Shown: positions 17,094 through 26,409, counted from the first letter of the stretch. The stretch is 64,000 nucleotides of DNA from Segetibacter koreensis DSM 18137 (GCF_000374045.1 NZ_KB893386.1:1-64000), one strand, 5' to 3'. The notes: a model not told the origin generated them from the sequence alone. Numbers and translations: made by a program.

Positions 17094-18143
17094 TTATAGA
17101 GTCAAATCAGCCAATTCTTTAACTGACCTAACTTTTACAGGCGCATTTGGCCTTGTAAATAACACACCGCTGACAACAACAGAGTCGCCTTCTTTTATTC
17201 CGCTGGTTATTTCTACATTACTGGCTTGTCTTACACCGGTTTCAACTTTTACAAACTTTGCTTTACCTTGTACTACGGTTACCAGTGTTTTATCTTTATC
17301 CTCAGGAATAATGGCGGTTGCAGGTACAAGTACGCTGTTTTTATCTGTACCCGCTTTTATGTAAACCTTTACAAATGCCCCGGGGTTAGCTGTTCCGTCT
17401 TCTAAAAGCGCTCGTACAAGCAGATTTCGCGTAGTGGTGTTTGCCTGTGGCTCAGTTGCCACTATCAACGCCTTTTGTTTTTTGTGCCTGGCGGCATCAA
17501 CTTCTACAGTTACATAATCACCTTTACGAATAATATTTCCATATTCTTCCGGCACGGTGAAATCTACTTTCACCTTGTTAACCTGCTGTATAGTTGCAAG
17601 TACACTGGTCGGCGTTACATAAGCACCAGGACTTGTTTGTCTTAAACCGACAATGCCATTGAAAGGAGCCCTAAGAATAGTTTTATCAATTTGGGCCTGT
17701 AATACATTTATATCAGCTTCTAAACTATTTACCTGGTTAAGCGCCACGTCATAGTCTGCCTGGTTTATACCATTTATCTTTAACAGCTTCCCATATCGCT
17801 GCTCTGTAGTTTTTGCAAGGTCAAGCTGCACTTTTAGTTTACCCATTTGAGCTCGAAGATCTGCGTCATTTATCCGGGCAATTATTGTTCCCTTTGTTAC
17901 ATACTTTCCTTCCGGTATATTCAGATAAGTCAGCCGCCCGTTTATCTCAGGATGCAATTCAACATATTCTCCTGCAACTATAGTTCCATTGGCCTCAACA
18001 GTACTCGATATTGATTGTGCAGTCGCCACAATAACATCCACCACGGTAGGGCCATCTGCTCTTCGCGCCGATGGTTCTTTTTTCTGTTTGCACGAAAATG
18101 CAATAAAACCTGTAAAGAACATTATGGGTAAAATAGACTTCAT
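17094..18143 (-). CDS. RND efflux periplasmic adaptor (membrane fusion protein), lipoprotein
   Basis: A 349-residue HlyD/AcrA-type adaptor with a lipoprotein signal (lipobox IAFSC, Cys at about residue 18), so it is anchored in a membrane on the periplasmic side. The lipoyl-like half motifs are GEYVELHPEINGRLTYLNIPEGKYVTKGTIIARI and ILRAPFNGIVGLRQTSPGAYVTPT. A coiled-coil hairpin lies between them (about 95-160), and beta-barrel and membrane-proximal domains follow. It is the first gene of the efflux operon, 47 bases before the permease. A TAACTTTG -7-like box lies at 18288-18295 on the minus strand, implying a leader of about 140 bases. No adjacent regulator gene is seen. Confidence 0.93.
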   Translation of the reverse strand: MKSILPIMFFTGFIAFSCKQKKEPSARRADGPTVVDVIVATAQSISSTVEANGTIVAGEYVELHPEINGRLTYLNIPEGKYVTKGTIIARINDADLRAQMGKLKVQLDLAKTTEQRYGKLLKINGINQADYDVALNQVNSLEADINVLQAQIDKTILRAPFNGIVGLRQTSPGAYVTPTSVLATIQQVNKVKVDFTVPEEYGNIIRKGDYVTVEVDAARHKKQKALIVATEPQANTTTRNLLVRALLEDGTANPGAFVKVYIKAGTDKNSVLVPATAIIPEDKDKTLVTVVQGKAKFVKVETGVRQASNVEITSGIKEGDSVVVSGVLFTRPNAPVKVRSVKELADLTL

Positions 18144-18617
18144 TTGCCAAAAAAATTAGTTGCAGTGAAATGCGCCTCCTAAGATAAAGAATGGTTTTAG
18201 AGCTGCTGAAATGCCTGAAGCATCCTAAATACATAAAAGGTGAATATAAATTGCAAAGCTGAAAATAATAGAAGTATTACATTAAACCAAAGTTAAAAGT
18301 TTAATTGGATGACAGTTTTATTGGTTTGTTTTAAAAAAACAAAGTAAATGCTGGCCTTGCTTCCTGACTGCAATATTTTTACAAGAATTTATTTTTTAAA
18401 CCAGCCATTGAATAATAATTACATATTGTTGCTACGCTCAGTTCATCGGCAAATCTTCTTAACGACAAAGTGAAGCTCTACAAGAAGATGCGGTTTTTTA
18501 TCCCTAAAGAAGGGGCTATAATCATAACAACTTGATTTAAAAAAATTAAAAAACTAACAATTGGCCCTATTTTAGCGCAACTCGTTTTTTTGCTAGTAAT
18601 GTTATCATTATAAATAG
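18144..18617. other. Divergent intergenic region between efflux operon and doxX
   Basis: AT-rich control region for two diverging transcripts. The only good element is the minus-strand TAACTTTG (18288-18295) facing the efflux operon. I found no convincing -7 box for doxX, no RNA gene and no repeat. Confidence 0.4.
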
Positions 18618-19049
18618 ATGCTTATGAAAAGAACACTGTCAACAAATATAAATAGTAATGCGGTAAATTTTTGGTTATTTGTAGCAAGAGTAGCAATAGG
18701 TTTATTTATGCTGACACACGGAATTCCAAAGCTCCAATCTCTAATGTCGGGGCATGTAAAATTTGCCGACCCGTTTGGAATAGGTGCTACCCCTTCACTG
18801 ATATTATCTGTCTTTGCTGAATTTATTTGTTCTGTTTTACTAATTCTCGGCCTCGCTGTAAGACTAGCAGCCATTCCGCTTATCATAAATATGTTTACTG
18901 CAATATTTATTGCTCATGGCGGACAGCCTTTTGCAAAAAAAGAATTAGCTCTGATGTACCTGCTGATCTATTTGGGTCTTTTACTCATAGGCGCAGGTAA
19001 ATTTTCGATAGATCACCTTATTGCCGGTGGAAAAGGCAGAAGAAGATAA
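18618..19049 (+). CDS. DoxX-family membrane protein
   Basis: A 143-residue protein with four predicted transmembrane helices. The N-terminal block FWLFVARVAIGLFMLTHGIPKL, with conserved Arg and His-Gly, is typical of the DoxX/SURF4-like family. GLAVRLAAIPLIINMFTAIF and a C-terminal basic tail follow. DoxX proteins are linked to redox and thiol stress and to quinone-related enzymes in various bacteria, but the biochemical role is not settled. ATGs at 18618 and 18624 are both usable. Its stop is four bases from the convergent argH stop, with no terminator between. Confidence 0.85.
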   Translation: MLMKRTLSTNINSNAVNFWLFVARVAIGLFMLTHGIPKLQSLMSGHVKFADPFGIGATPSLILSVFAEFICSVLLILGLAVRLAAIPLIINMFTAIFIAHGGQPFAKKELALMYLLIYLGLLLIGAGKFSIDHLIAGGKGRRR

Positions 19050-19053
19050 ACTG

Positions 19054-20385
19054 CTATACTAATAGCTCTTGTATTGCAGCATGATACTTTTCAAAATGAA
19101 ATGAATCAATTGCGCTATTCATTGCTTCTTCAATCTCTTTTGTACATAAGTTTCCAATACTTCCTTCATGAGTATGATTGACAGTAGCTGAATAAGTGAA
19201 GTTGCCGGCTTCAATTTCTAATCCTACTTTTTTGTAAGCATCTCTAAAAGGCATTCCGTGCAATACAAGCTTATTTACCTCTTCCACGCTAAACAAATAT
19301 TTGTATTGTTCATTGCTTAGCAAGTCCTTTTTAACTTTCATGTTACTGATCATAAGATGCATCATGTTAAGGCTGCTATTGAGCGTAGCAAATGCAGGAA
19401 ACAAGTATTCTTTCAGCAATTGAAAATCTCGATGATAACCTGACGGTAGATTTGTGGTAAGTAAAGAAACGTCATTAGGTAGGGCCTGCAACTGATTGCA
19501 TTTTGCTCTTATCAGTTCAAATACATCCGGGTTCTTCTTATGCGGCATTATAGAAGACCCTGTCGTCAATTCATCAGGAAAGGAAATAAAGCCGAAATTT
19601 TGATTCATATACAGGCAACAATCCATGCTTAGCTTATTAAGTGTGGCGGCCACATTACTTAAAGCCTGGGCAACAATACGTTCACTTTTACCACGACTCA
19701 TCTGAGCGTAAACGACATTATAATTTAAATTTTCAAAACCGAGCAGTTCAGTTGTGTATGTACGGTTTAAAGGAAATGAGGAACCATAACCCGCAGCAGA
19801 ACCTAAGGGATTTTTATTAACGACTCTATAAGCTGATTGCAAAGTAATAACATCATCTACAAGACTTTCGGCATAAGCACCCAGCCATAGTCCAAAAGAC
19901 GAAGGCATAGCAAGCTGTAAATGTGTATAGCCTGGCAGTAGCTCATCTTTGTAGGCTTCACTTTTTTGTTGTAAAAGTTGAAACACATGCTGTATATTTT
20001 GAACAAGTTGTTCTATTGCACTTCGGAAAAACAATTTAAGGTCTACCAAAACCTGGTCGTTACGACTGCGGCCGCTATGTATTTTTTTACCGACTTCGCC
20101 CAATCTTTTTGTAAGTAATAATTCTACCTGCGAATGAATGTCTTCGACACCTTCTTCAAGCGAAAAATCTCCTAATTCTATTTCTTTATAGATTTTTTTC
20201 AATTCTGCAGACAAAACAGTCCAATCTTCTGTTGTCAACAGACCAATGCTTTCAAGCATTTTTATATGAGCTAAAGAACCTTGTACATCAAAGGGTGCAA
20301 GATTCATATCCATTTCACGGTCGTTTCCTACTGTGAACGTTTCTACCGCTTCAGATGTTGTTATGTTTTTTTGCCAAAGTTTCAA
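19054..20385 (-). CDS. argH: Argininosuccinate lyase
   Basis: Catalyses the last step of arginine synthesis, splitting argininosuccinate into arginine and fumarate. The 443 residues include the fumarase/aspartase superfamily signature GSSIMPHKKNPDVFELIR (catalytic Ser loop), the N-terminal HSGRSRNDQVLVDLKLF and YTHLQLAMP blocks with the catalytic His, and NPLGSAAGYGSSFPL. It is the last gene of the arginine cluster, 190 bases after the M20 deacylase. That gap is longer than elsewhere in the operon and contains no clear terminator or promoter. Confidence 0.96.
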   Translation of the reverse strand: MKLWQKNITTSEAVETFTVGNDREMDMNLAPFDVQGSLAHIKMLESIGLLTTEDWTVLSAELKKIYKEIELGDFSLEEGVEDIHSQVELLLTKRLGEVGKKIHSGRSRNDQVLVDLKLFFRSAIEQLVQNIQHVFQLLQQKSEAYKDELLPGYTHLQLAMPSSFGLWLGAYAESLVDDVITLQSAYRVVNKNPLGSAAGYGSSFPLNRTYTTELLGFENLNYNVVYAQMSRGKSERIVAQALSNVAATLNKLSMDCCLYMNQNFGFISFPDELTTGSSIMPHKKNPDVFELIRAKCNQLQALPNDVSLLTTNLPSGYHRDFQLLKEYLFPAFATLNSSLNMMHLMISNMKVKKDLLSNEQYKYLFSVEEVNKLVLHGMPFRDAYKKVGLEIEAGNFTYSATVNHTHEGSIGNLCTKEIEEAMNSAIDSFHFEKYHAAIQELLV

Positions 20386-20575
20386 AGTGAAAAATATTTG
20401 GGATTACTTGTTTCAGGGTTGGTAAAGTCATTACAACTGATTACTACCCCTCGAATAAAAAAATATATACTTCCTTAAATTATCATACTCGTTTTCAAAA
20501 AGGTCGAGCGATTCTTTATTTTAAAAGATTCAGATAAAAATCTAGTAAGTTAGTGGTAACGTGCAACCGGTAACA

Positions 20576-21664
20576 CTACAAAACCCTTTCCAACATCTTC
20601 ACGTATCCCTCAATACCTTCTTTAATCTCATTAAGGTAAATGAACTCATCGGCTGTATGGCTTCTAGCACTATCGCCCGGTCCACATTTTAGAGCCGGAA
20701 AAGGCATTAATGCTTTATCACTACTGGTAGGCGATCCATAACAACTTTTTCCAAGACCAATTCCTGCCTGAACAAGCGGATGGTTTACATCAATACCTGT
20801 AGAACGAATTCTCATGCTTCTTGGTATTACTTCACATGCTACATTTTGCCTTATGGTTTCAAATACTTCTTCATGACTGTATAATTCGGTTATTCTTACA
20901 TCTACAACAAAATTACATGTAGAAGGAACCATGTTATGAGCTTTGTTTTCTGTGTTAATAACCGTAACACTCATTTTTACCGGACCAAGCCATTCACTTA
21001 CTCGCGGAAAGTTATAAGAACGGATCCAATCGATATCCTGCAAAGCTTTATATATTGCATTTTCACCTTCTTCTCTCGCTGCATGCCCTGCTTTGCCATG
21101 TGCTACGCAATCTAACACCATTAATCCTTTTTCTGCAATGGCTAAATTCATTTTAGTAGGTTCACCTACAAGTGCACAATCAGGTTCCTTACCGTTTAAT
21201 GTACTTCGAAAATCTTTATTTCCCAGTAGCAGTTCAATACCATTATATCCACTAATTTCTTCTTCTGCTGTTGCTGCAAGAATAAGATTATATTTTAAAT
21301 TATTTTTGTTATAAAAATAAAGAAAAGCTGCAATGAGGCTCACCAGGCTACCACCGGCATCATTACTACCTAAACCAAATAGCTTTTCATCTTCAATTAT
21401 TGGAGTAAAAGGATCTTTATTATATTGAGGATTAGGTTTTACAGTATCATGATGCGAATTAAGAAGAATAGAAGCCTTTGCTGAATCAAAGTATCGGTTA
21501 ACTGCCCATACATTATTAAGAGTGCGTTGGATCTCAACATCTCGTTGCTTAAGAAAACTTTCTATTGCAGCAGCGGTTCCATCTTCGTATTTTGAATATG
21601 AAGCAATTGATATCAATTCCTGCAATAAATCAACTGCCTCTTTATATAATAATTCGATTGACAT
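20576..21664 (-). CDS. M20-family deacylase, probable N-acyl-citrulline/ornithine deacylase (ArgE-type)
   Basis: A 362-residue zinc peptidase-fold amidohydrolase with all M20 metal-site motifs: LNSHHDTVKP (His and Asp), GSNDAGGSL (bridging Asp), ATAEEEISG (catalytic Glu and ligand Glu), VGEPTKM (ligand) and GDSARSHTADEFI (C-terminal His). In operons with an argF' transcarbamylase the acyl group stays on until citrulline, so the substrate is probably N-acyl-citrulline rather than N-acetylornithine. The operon context supports this, but it is inference. Its ATG overlaps the argB stop (TAATG), so the two are probably translationally coupled. Confidence 0.88.
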   Translation of the reverse strand: MSIELLYKEAVDLLQELISIASYSKYEDGTAAAIESFLKQRDVEIQRTLNNVWAVNRYFDSAKASILLNSHHDTVKPNPQYNKDPFTPIIEDEKLFGLGSNDAGGSLVSLIAAFLYFYNKNNLKYNLILAATAEEEISGYNGIELLLGNKDFRSTLNGKEPDCALVGEPTKMNLAIAEKGLMVLDCVAHGKAGHAAREEGENAIYKALQDIDWIRSYNFPRVSEWLGPVKMSVTVINTENKAHNMVPSTCNFVVDVRITELYSHEEVFETIRQNVACEVIPRSMRIRSTGIDVNHPLVQAGIGLGKSCYGSPTSSDKALMPFPALKCGPGDSARSHTADEFIYLNEIKEGIEGYVKMLERVL

Positions 21665-22455
21665 TATTTAATAAAAAGTGTTCCTATAGTTTTTTTTCCT
21701 GTATTTTGTATAAGGTCTTTTGCATCGCCTACCAGTACTTCTTTTACGCCGGCATCTATAGCGGCGAAAGCATTATCAATTTTAGGCAAAATACCTGCAA
21801 ATAATTTCTCATCGTCAAGTAGCTGCTGGTAAGTTTCCTTATTTATTACATTAATTACCGAATTGTTATCATCAACATTTTGCAAAATGCCTTTTTTTTC
21901 AAAACAATAGATCAGTCTTACATCATAGTATTTTGACAAACCAACAGCGAGAGATGAAGCAATTGTATCTGCATTGGTATTTAAAATATGTCCGATTCCA
22001 TCGTGCGTAAGAGGGGCAAAAACAGGAACAAAACCTGCATCAAGTAACATTTTCAAATTTTCCACTTGTAACTTTCCATTTTCAATATCACCTACCCAAC
22101 CAAAGTCAACATCTTTAACCGGTCTTTTAGTAGCTGGAATAATATTGCCATCAGCGCCCGTTAAACCAACTGCATTACATAGAAGTGCCTGAAGTTGTGC
22201 AACTATTTTTTTGTTAACCAATCCTCCGTACACCATTGTTACAAGGTCAATTGTTGCATCGTCTGTTATTCTTCTTCCGTTTATATAATTTGATTGAATA
22301 CCTGATTGTTCGCCGATTTTAGTGGCAATTTTTCCTCCTCCGTGAATCAGAATCTTATATTCCTGAATTGCAGCAAAATCTTTTAAAAATAATTGTAATG
22401 CATCCTGATTATCAATTACATTACCACCAATTTTAATAACGAATAACTTCGACAT
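21664..22455 (-). CDS. argB: N-acylglutamate kinase
   Basis: Amino-acid-kinase-family enzyme that phosphorylates the gamma-carboxylate of an N-acylated glutamate. At 263 residues the length is normal. Motifs: FVIKIGGNVID (N-terminal Lys and Gly loop), ILIHGGGKIATKIG, GLTGADGNII and PLTHDGIGHILNTNADTIAS (ATP and substrate site). The common ArgB substrate is N-acetylglutamate. The neighbouring transcarbamylase suggests the succinyl form here, which this sequence alone cannot decide. Its stop overlaps the start of the deacylase gene by one base. No long N-terminal helix of the arginine-sensitive hexameric type is seen, so strong feedback inhibition at this enzyme is doubtful. Confidence 0.94.
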   Translation of the reverse strand: MSKLFVIKIGGNVIDNQDALQLFLKDFAAIQEYKILIHGGGKIATKIGEQSGIQSNYINGRRITDDATIDLVTMVYGGLVNKKIVAQLQALLCNAVGLTGADGNIIPATKRPVKDVDFGWVGDIENGKLQVENLKMLLDAGFVPVFAPLTHDGIGHILNTNADTIASSLAVGLSKYYDVRLIYCFEKKGILQNVDDNNSVINVINKETYQQLLDDEKLFAGILPKIDNAFAAIDAGVKEVLVGDAKDLIQNTGKKTIGTLFIK

Positions 22456-22484
22456 TACAATTAATAATTTTTTCTCTCTTCTGC

Positions 22485-23498
22485 CTAAGATAAGGTTAAA
22501 AGCTCACTAATAACCGCCTGTGCTGCCCAAACTCTATTTGATGCCTCCTTTGTTACTAAGCTATTTGCACCGTCTAAAATTTCATCGCTAAGTTCTACGT
22601 TCCGGCGCACCGGCAGGCAATGCATCACTTTAGCATTATTAGTTAGTTTTAATTTTTCATTTGTAAGCATCCAGTCTGCATCGTTGCTATGCATCTTTCC
22701 ATAATCATTATAACTACTCCAGTTCTTAACATACACAAAGTCTGCCCCGCTCAATGCTTCGTCTTGGTTATGTATTATTGTTGCGCCTTTTGTAAATTTA
22801 TCAGCAAGCTCAAGCCCTTGCGGATGTGTAATAACAAAATCAGTTTCACCCCATGCATTTATCCATTCTGAAAATGAATTTGCAACACATTGCGGCAATG
22901 GTTTTACATGAGGTGCCCAGGTTAATACAACTTTTGGTTTATCCTTCATCTCTAAAGGAGCATTAAGGAGACTCTCTTTTATAGTAATAATATCTGTCAG
23001 ACTTTGTAGAGGATGTAATGTGGCGCTTTCCAGGCTTATTACAGGAACTCCTGCATATTTTATAAATTGGTTAATGTACATCTCGCTGTAATCATCCTCC
23101 CTGTTTTTTAGGGCGGGAAATGTGCGAATGCATAAAATATCAAAGTAATTACCAAGAATAGGGGCAGCATCTTTCACATGTTCAACAGTAGCACCATTCA
23201 TTATTGCACCTTCTCCAAATTCGAGAGCCCAACCCTCCTTATCAACATTAAAAACAATAGTCTCCATTCCCAGGTTTTGTGCTGCCACTTGCGTACTCAG
23301 TCTTGTGCGTAGACTGGGGTTTAGAAATAATAAACCAATTCTTTTATTTGTACCTAAATGCTTGTCCTTGTAAGGATTTGTTTTGTATGTAAGCGCCTTA
23401 TCAACAAGGGCATTAATATCACTGACATCTGAAACGGAAATAAAATTGGCTGAGCCTCCTGAAGGCTTTAAGATAGTTTGTGAAGTTTCATTCATCAA
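22485..23498 (-). CDS. argF': N-acylornithine carbamoyltransferase (argF', probably succinylornithine-specific)
   Basis: Transfers the carbamoyl group to the delta-amine of an N-acylated ornithine. The 337-residue protein has the carbamoyl-phosphate motif PSLRTRLSTQ (about 61-70), the HPLQSLTDIITI block and the C-terminal HCLPVRRN block. It belongs to the acyl-ornithine branch, not ordinary OTCase. From memory of the families, the Xanthomonas acetylornithine enzyme has Glu92 and the Bacteroides succinylornithine enzyme has Pro90 in the 80s loop. The aligned residue here, in NGATVEH, is Val105. Published swaps of Glu92 to small or hydrophobic residues favoured succinylornithine. The assignment therefore leans to succinyl but remains a prediction. 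Confidence 0.88.
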   Translation of the reverse strand: MMNETSQTILKPSGGSANFISVSDVSDINALVDKALTYKTNPYKDKHLGTNKRIGLLFLNPSLRTRLSTQVAAQNLGMETIVFNVDKEGWALEFGEGAIMNGATVEHVKDAAPILGNYFDILCIRTFPALKNREDDYSEMYINQFIKYAGVPVISLESATLHPLQSLTDIITIKESLLNAPLEMKDKPKVVLTWAPHVKPLPQCVANSFSEWINAWGETDFVITHPQGLELADKFTKGATIIHNQDEALSGADFVYVKNWSSYNDYGKMHSNDADWMLTNEKLKLTNNAKVMHCLPVRRNVELSDEILDGANSLVTKEASNRVWAAQAVISELLTLS

Positions 23499-23545
23499 TT
23501 GATTCTTTTTTTGTTATCAGCTTTCCTGCTACTATTATCCTTCTC

Positions 23546-23566
23546 TTGCGTCGCACTCTTGTACTT
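23546..23566 (+). repeat. Dispersed 20-bp repeat, copy 1
   Basis: TTGCGTCGCACTCTTGTACT followed by T. The same 20 bases occur at 35784 (+) and, inverted, at 26840 (-). This copy lies in the 120-base gap between argD and argF', in the orientation opposite to operon transcription. Confidence 0.8.
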
Positions 23567-23618
23567 CTTTTTCTCTTCTCACCACAAAATCATATGCTAT
23601 CACTTATTCATCGGGTCA

Positions 23619-24794
23619 CTACCTTATGCCGCTTGCGTTGCTCTCTTCTCCCTTTACCGTAAGGGCTTCAATTTCTTGTTGTAATGCATCAATGAAGATG
23701 TCGGCCTGCTCACGTGTTAATGCAAGTGATGGCAATAATCTTATGATATTTGGCTTTGCTTCTCCTGTAAAGATATGATGATTATATAACAGGTTTTTTT
23801 TAAGGTTCTTCAATTCTTCAGGAACATCAAAACCAATCATCAATCCACGCCCGCGAACGTTTTCAATTCCACTTATCCGTGACAAACAATTTAATAAGTA
23901 TTCACCTGTATCCTTTGCATTTTCTATAAGGCCTTCCTGTTCTATTACTTCAAGCACTGCAAGCGCCGCTGCACATGCTAAATGATTTCCGCCAAAGGTT
24001 GTTCCCAACATACCGTGTTTTGGTTTAATGTGAGGAGCTATTATAATGCCACCTATAGGAAAACCATTACCCATGCCTTTAGCCATAGTATAAATATCTG
24101 CCCGTACGCCGGAATAATCATGAGCAAAAAATTGTCCGGTTCTGCCATATCCATCCTGTACACTGTCGGCAATATAAACAGCATTATACTTATCACACAA
24201 AGAGCGAATTTTTTGAAGAAAACTTTCCGTAGCCTCTATAATTCCTCCGACACCCTGTATGGCTTCTATTATAACAGAAGATATTTCATTTCCATACGCT
24301 GCAAAATATTCTTCTAAAGCATTTTCATCATTAAAAGGGAGGAAAATTACATTGCCGTTCTCATTAACAGGTGCAACAATAGCAGGATTGTCTGTAACAG
24401 CTACAGCCAAAGAAGTTCTTCCATGAAAAGCTTTGCTGAACGCGATAACTTTCTTTTTACCATTATGAAAAGAGGCAAGTTTTAAAGCGTTTTCATTTGC
24501 TTCAGCCCCGCTGTTACAAAGAAATAACTGGTAATCTTCTTTTTCACTTACTTTTCCAAGCTTTTCAGCCAACTGTTGCTGGATTGGAATTTTAATTGAA
24601 TTAGAATAAAAAGCTATTTTATGTAATTGCTCTTCAATTCTTTTAACCCAGTAAGGATGAGTATGACCAATGCTGATTACGGCATGCCCTCCATACATAT
24701 CCAGGTATTTCGTTTCATTTTCATCCCATACATAAGAACCTTTGGCTCTGGTGATGGTAATGTTATTGAGGGGATAAACGTCGAATAGATTCAT
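23619..24794 (-). CDS. argD: N-acylornithine aminotransferase
   Basis: A class III PLP aminotransferase that converts N-acylglutamate semialdehyde to N-acylornithine with glutamate as amino donor. The 391 residues include GSYVWDENETKYLDMYGGHAV at the N-terminus, NSGAEANENALKLA (phosphate-binding), AFHGRTSLAVAVT, VIIEAIQGVGGI, ADSVQDGYGRTG (Asp to the PLP ring, with Ser in place of the more usual Glu in DEVQ) and MAKGMGNGFPIGG with the Schiff-base Lys. The C-terminal tail after about residue 380 (KGEESNASGIR) looks like an add-on. The next gene, argF', begins after a 120-base gap holding one copy of the 20-bp repeat. Confidence 0.94.
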   Translation of the reverse strand: MNLFDVYPLNNITITRAKGSYVWDENETKYLDMYGGHAVISIGHTHPYWVKRIEEQLHKIAFYSNSIKIPIQQQLAEKLGKVSEKEDYQLFLCNSGAEANENALKLASFHNGKKKVIAFSKAFHGRTSLAVAVTDNPAIVAPVNENGNVIFLPFNDENALEEYFAAYGNEISSVIIEAIQGVGGIIEATESFLQKIRSLCDKYNAVYIADSVQDGYGRTGQFFAHDYSGVRADIYTMAKGMGNGFPIGGIIIAPHIKPKHGMLGTTFGGNHLACAAALAVLEVIEQEGLIENAKDTGEYLLNCLSRISGIENVRGRGLMIGFDVPEELKNLKKNLLYNHHIFTGEAKPNIIRLLPSLALTREQADIFIDALQQEIEALTVKGEESNASGIR

Positions 24795-24845
24795 TAGTTT
24801 TAAGATTTAAGGCATAAGGTTTAAGGACTTATACCAATACTTTAA

Positions 24846-25208
24846 TTATTTCTTAAGTCTTAAAAATTTTATAAATGAAATGAGCATAGCTCGTACTTCA
24901 TTAACGAGTTGATTTATCAACTCATATTGTTCAATGGTTATAAATCCTAACTCAGAGGCAGCATAACAGCAATAATCAGTTTCATTAATTGAGCCAAGAG
25001 CATTATCAAGAAAATGAGCAAAATCTTTATCTGTAAATCTTCCGCAACCTTCCACAATATTTAAAGGAACAGATAAAGCTGCTCTTAATAATTGCGACGT
25101 TGTTTCGTATCGTTCTTCTCTCGGAAACTTAGGTGCAATTTCCTTTTTAATGAACATATACATCTCGTGTGATTTCTTCCAAACATCCAACTTCTTATAA
25201 TCTCTCAT
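24846..25208 (-). CDS. Four-helix bundle protein (S23 / IVP family)
   Basis: A 120-residue, highly helical protein of the 23S rRNA intervening-sequence (S23, TIGR02436) family. It begins MRDYKKLDVWKKSHEMYMFIKKE and contains FPREERYETTSQLLRAALSVPLNIVEGCGR and the final helix block QLVNEVRAMLISFIKFLRLKK. The same fold includes the Avd accessory protein of diversity-generating retroelements, but no reverse transcriptase is present here. Free-standing genes of this family are very common in Bacteroidota and have no proven role. It sits between argC and argD in the arginine operon, with 50-65-base gaps on each side, and may be a late insertion. Confidence 0.9.
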   Translation of the reverse strand: MRDYKKLDVWKKSHEMYMFIKKEIAPKFPREERYETTSQLLRAALSVPLNIVEGCGRFTDKDFAHFLDNALGSINETDYCCYAASELGFITIEQYELINQLVNEVRAMLISFIKFLRLKK

Positions 25209-25273
25209 TTATAATACCTCTCTTATAAACCGTGCTGTTTTCTCCTTATACCCTTAACCCTACTCCTTCCACC

Positions 25274-26332
25274 TTAAAAATAACCCGCCTTTAATTTTAA
25301 TCCTGCAGTCTCTTCCAGACCAAACATTAAATTCATATTTTGAACTGCTTGCCCGCTTGCGCCCTTTAGTAAATTGTCAATTGCTGAATGAACAACAATT
25401 TTATCTTCTGCTTTTTCAATATGAATTAAGCATTTGTTTGTGTTTACTACCTGCTTTAAATCAATCATTTTATCACTTACATGGGTAAATGGCTGCCCAG
25501 CAAAAAAATCCTGGTACAACTTGTTCACCTCTTCCAAAGTTAGATTGCAGTCTATAGTTGAGCTTATATAAATACCTCGGGGAAAATCACCGCGCCAGGG
25601 AACAAAATAGATATCTCCGCTTCCCGCATCTTGAGTGGCAAAAGAAGGTTGTAATTGCCGTAATGATTGAGTTATCTCCTTTAAGTGTTGATGCGTTAGG
25701 GTTTTATAAGCTGATATATTATTTGCTCTCCAGCTAAAATGAGTCGTTGCAGATAAACTTTGCCCAGCCCCGGTAGAACCAGTAATGCCGGTTGTATAAA
25801 TATCTTTTAGTAATCCGGCTTTTGCCAATGGCAATAATCCAAGTTGAATCGCCGAAGCAAAGCATCCAGGGTTGGCAATATTTGTGGCTGACCTTATTTC
25901 TTCTTTATTCAATTCAGGTAAGCCATAAACGAAATTTAGATCATTAAAGTTTGCATTTTTGGCAAGACGAAAATCCTGGCTTAGGTCAATTATTTTTACA
26001 CCCTTAAATTTTTCCGCTTCCTGCTCTAAAAACTTTTTAGCATCTCCATGGCCAACACACAAAAACAAAACGTCAACGTCACTACGAAGGTCAGCAGCAA
26101 AAGTAATGTCAGTATCTCCAAGCAAATCTGCATGAACAGAACTTACAGGCTTACCGGCATTGCTTTTACTATGTATAAAAACAATTTCGGCAGCAGGATG
26201 ATTGATCAGAATTCTTGTTAGCTCTCCGCCTGTATAACCTGCACCGCCAATTATTCCAACTTTAAGCCCCGCCGCCCCTAAAGAAGAGCTTGAGACCCCA
26301 ACCTCAGAAAGGGAAGTATCAAAATTTGTCAT
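25274..26332 (-). CDS. argC: N-acyl-gamma-glutamyl-phosphate reductase
   Basis: NADPH-dependent reduction of N-acylglutamyl phosphate to the semialdehyde. The protein (352 residues) has the Rossmann start KVGIIGGAGYTGGELTRILINHP (about 25-47), the active-site block NIANPGCFASAIQLGLLPL with the catalytic Cys, TGSTGAGQSL and THQHLKEITQ. The first 23 residues (MTNFDTSLSEVGVSSSSLGAAGL) precede the usual start of the family and are low-complexity, so translation may begin later, although no in-frame ATG lies closer to the Rossmann motif. It lies between the cupin gene and the four-helix protein gene. Confidence 0.95.
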   Translation of the reverse strand: MTNFDTSLSEVGVSSSSLGAAGLKVGIIGGAGYTGGELTRILINHPAAEIVFIHSKSNAGKPVSSVHADLLGDTDITFAADLRSDVDVLFLCVGHGDAKKFLEQEAEKFKGVKIIDLSQDFRLAKNANFNDLNFVYGLPELNKEEIRSATNIANPGCFASAIQLGLLPLAKAGLLKDIYTTGITGSTGAGQSLSATTHFSWRANNISAYKTLTHQHLKEITQSLRQLQPSFATQDAGSGDIYFVPWRGDFPRGIYISSTIDCNLTLEEVNKLYQDFFAGQPFTHVSDKMIDLKQVVNTNKCLIHIEKAEDKIVVHSAIDNLLKGASGQAVQNMNLMFGLEETAGLKLKAGYF

Positions 26333-26409
26333 TAAAACTTGTTATTTTTAAGCATCATTCTTCGAATTTGTATCTCTTAAGATCTCTCTTCTTCCTTTTA
26401 CCGCTGCAT

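Noticed and set aside
24846-25208. Diversity-generating retroelement suggested by the Avd-like four-helix protein
   Set aside because: No reverse transcriptase, template repeat or variable repeat is seen nearby.
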